From Hofstenia miamia (taxonomy: Eukaryota > Xenacoelomorpha > Acoela), in the NCBI GenBank assembly GCA_004352715.1, contig SCFE01000019.1:2486945-2518326 (forward strand): DNA of 31,382 nucleotides, written 5' to 3'. The position numbers and the translations under genes are program-made. Positions 30,740 through 31,382 of this stretch are shown here, in pieces. The notes under the pieces were generated by a model. It did not search any database. It worked only from the letters and a program-made list of their open reading frames with translations, and was not told the origin of the DNA. Position 1 is the first letter of the stretch. Every line of letters begins with the position of its first letter.

Positions 30740-31382
30740 TTCGTGTGTTGAAATACAAAAAAATCTGAATATACCACAAAGAATTGTCGAATTTAAGTGT
30801 ATGTACGTTTTTCTTTCTCGTTTTTTAAAGTTTATATTAAAACTTTCATGAAGTTGGCATTTTGTTCAATGCTTATGACATAAAGATATCTTTATTTTAA
30901 CACATTATTCAGTTTTCACAATGATTCAAGTGGTGACGGTTGAATTCATTGAAAAATGTAAGCTATTTTTGCAGTTTAAAAAGTTAGTATTACTAACTTT
31001 GTTTCATGTGATTACAAAATAATATAAAAATTTCAAATTGTTTTTACACGTTTAACATTTTTGCTAACAAAAATTTGTTGATAATCAATTTTTAAAAGAG
31101 AATTATTTCTAATCACACATCAATCTGAAAGCATCGTAGAGAAAATAAATCCAAAAAACAAGACTTAAAGCATTACAGAATCTAAGGTCAAATTCTTTTT
31201 TCACATTATTTGATTATTAGCGTTTTTTGTAATACTATTTCAAGATCTACACAATTAGAAACGTAAAGTGGAAGGGTATACAAAGTCAAAACGTTATGCA
31301 AAACAAATATTTGCCAAATGTATTAAAAACATGTACTAATGAAAATGAGTAGTAATAGCCGAGTCCCGCCTGCCGCAAACAA

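Larger units (their letters stand above)
29594..31382. other. AT-rich right flank of the window
   Basis: No supported genes. It contains a foldback element (30108-30202) and a 41-bp tandem duplication (30661-30739). Nothing else is recognised. Confidence 0.5.

Noticed and set aside
1-31382. CRISPR array, prokaryotic operon or riboswitch
   Set aside because: The window is eukaryotic, and no regular repeat-spacer pattern is present.

Overview
This is an AT-rich metazoan nuclear window. The evidence is split eukaryotic exons with GT-AG introns, the animal genes HIRA and beta-COP, and a dense load of Penelope-like, non-LTR and Tc1-type transposons. The species cannot be fixed from the sequence. 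All three recognisable protein genes have an AG splice-acceptor-like dinucleotide 0-2 nt before the start codon. That would fit a lineage with spliced-leader trans-splicing (Hydra-like cnidarian, nematode or flatworm), but this is inference.

Layout. 1-1370 (+): a decayed Penelope-like element (PLE) with reverse transcriptase, GIY-YIG endonuclease and a possible hammerhead-ribozyme relic; it lies antisense in a COPB1 intron. 1455-2497 (-): the first two coding exons of coatomer beta (COPB1), which continues off the left edge. 2806-5421 (-): a complete intronless HIRA histone chaperone gene just upstream of COPB1 on the same strand, giving a possible two-gene transcription unit. 5424-8440: gene-poor. 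8440-13480 (-): a CR1/L2-like non-LTR retrotransposon (SGNH-hydrolase ORF1, endonuclease, RT). It is split by a TA-flanked inverted-repeat element and scrambled by the assembly: perfect duplications flank single-N joins. 13480-15974: AT-rich, with a short GCGCGAA repeat and a 210-bp MITE-like element. 15975-18660: remnants of at least two more non-LTR elements, including an orphan PHD finger. 20163-22520 (+): an intact 786-aa multi-zinc-finger gene with three 98-99 aa internal repeats. 23640-24000: TA microsatellite around a gap. 24710-26766: a Tc1 element nested in an older element whose ends look pogo/Tigger-like. 26767-31382: no secure gene, but several small repeats.

How the genes relate. 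HIRA (H3.3 deposition) and COPB1 (COPI vesicle coat) have no direct functional link; both are housekeeping genes and their proximity may simply reflect shared transcription. The zinc-finger gene is the least explained intact gene. The most useful new points are its triplicated nine-finger architecture, the HIRA-COPB1 arrangement, and the proof from retroelement reading frames that contig 10051-10993 is misplaced.
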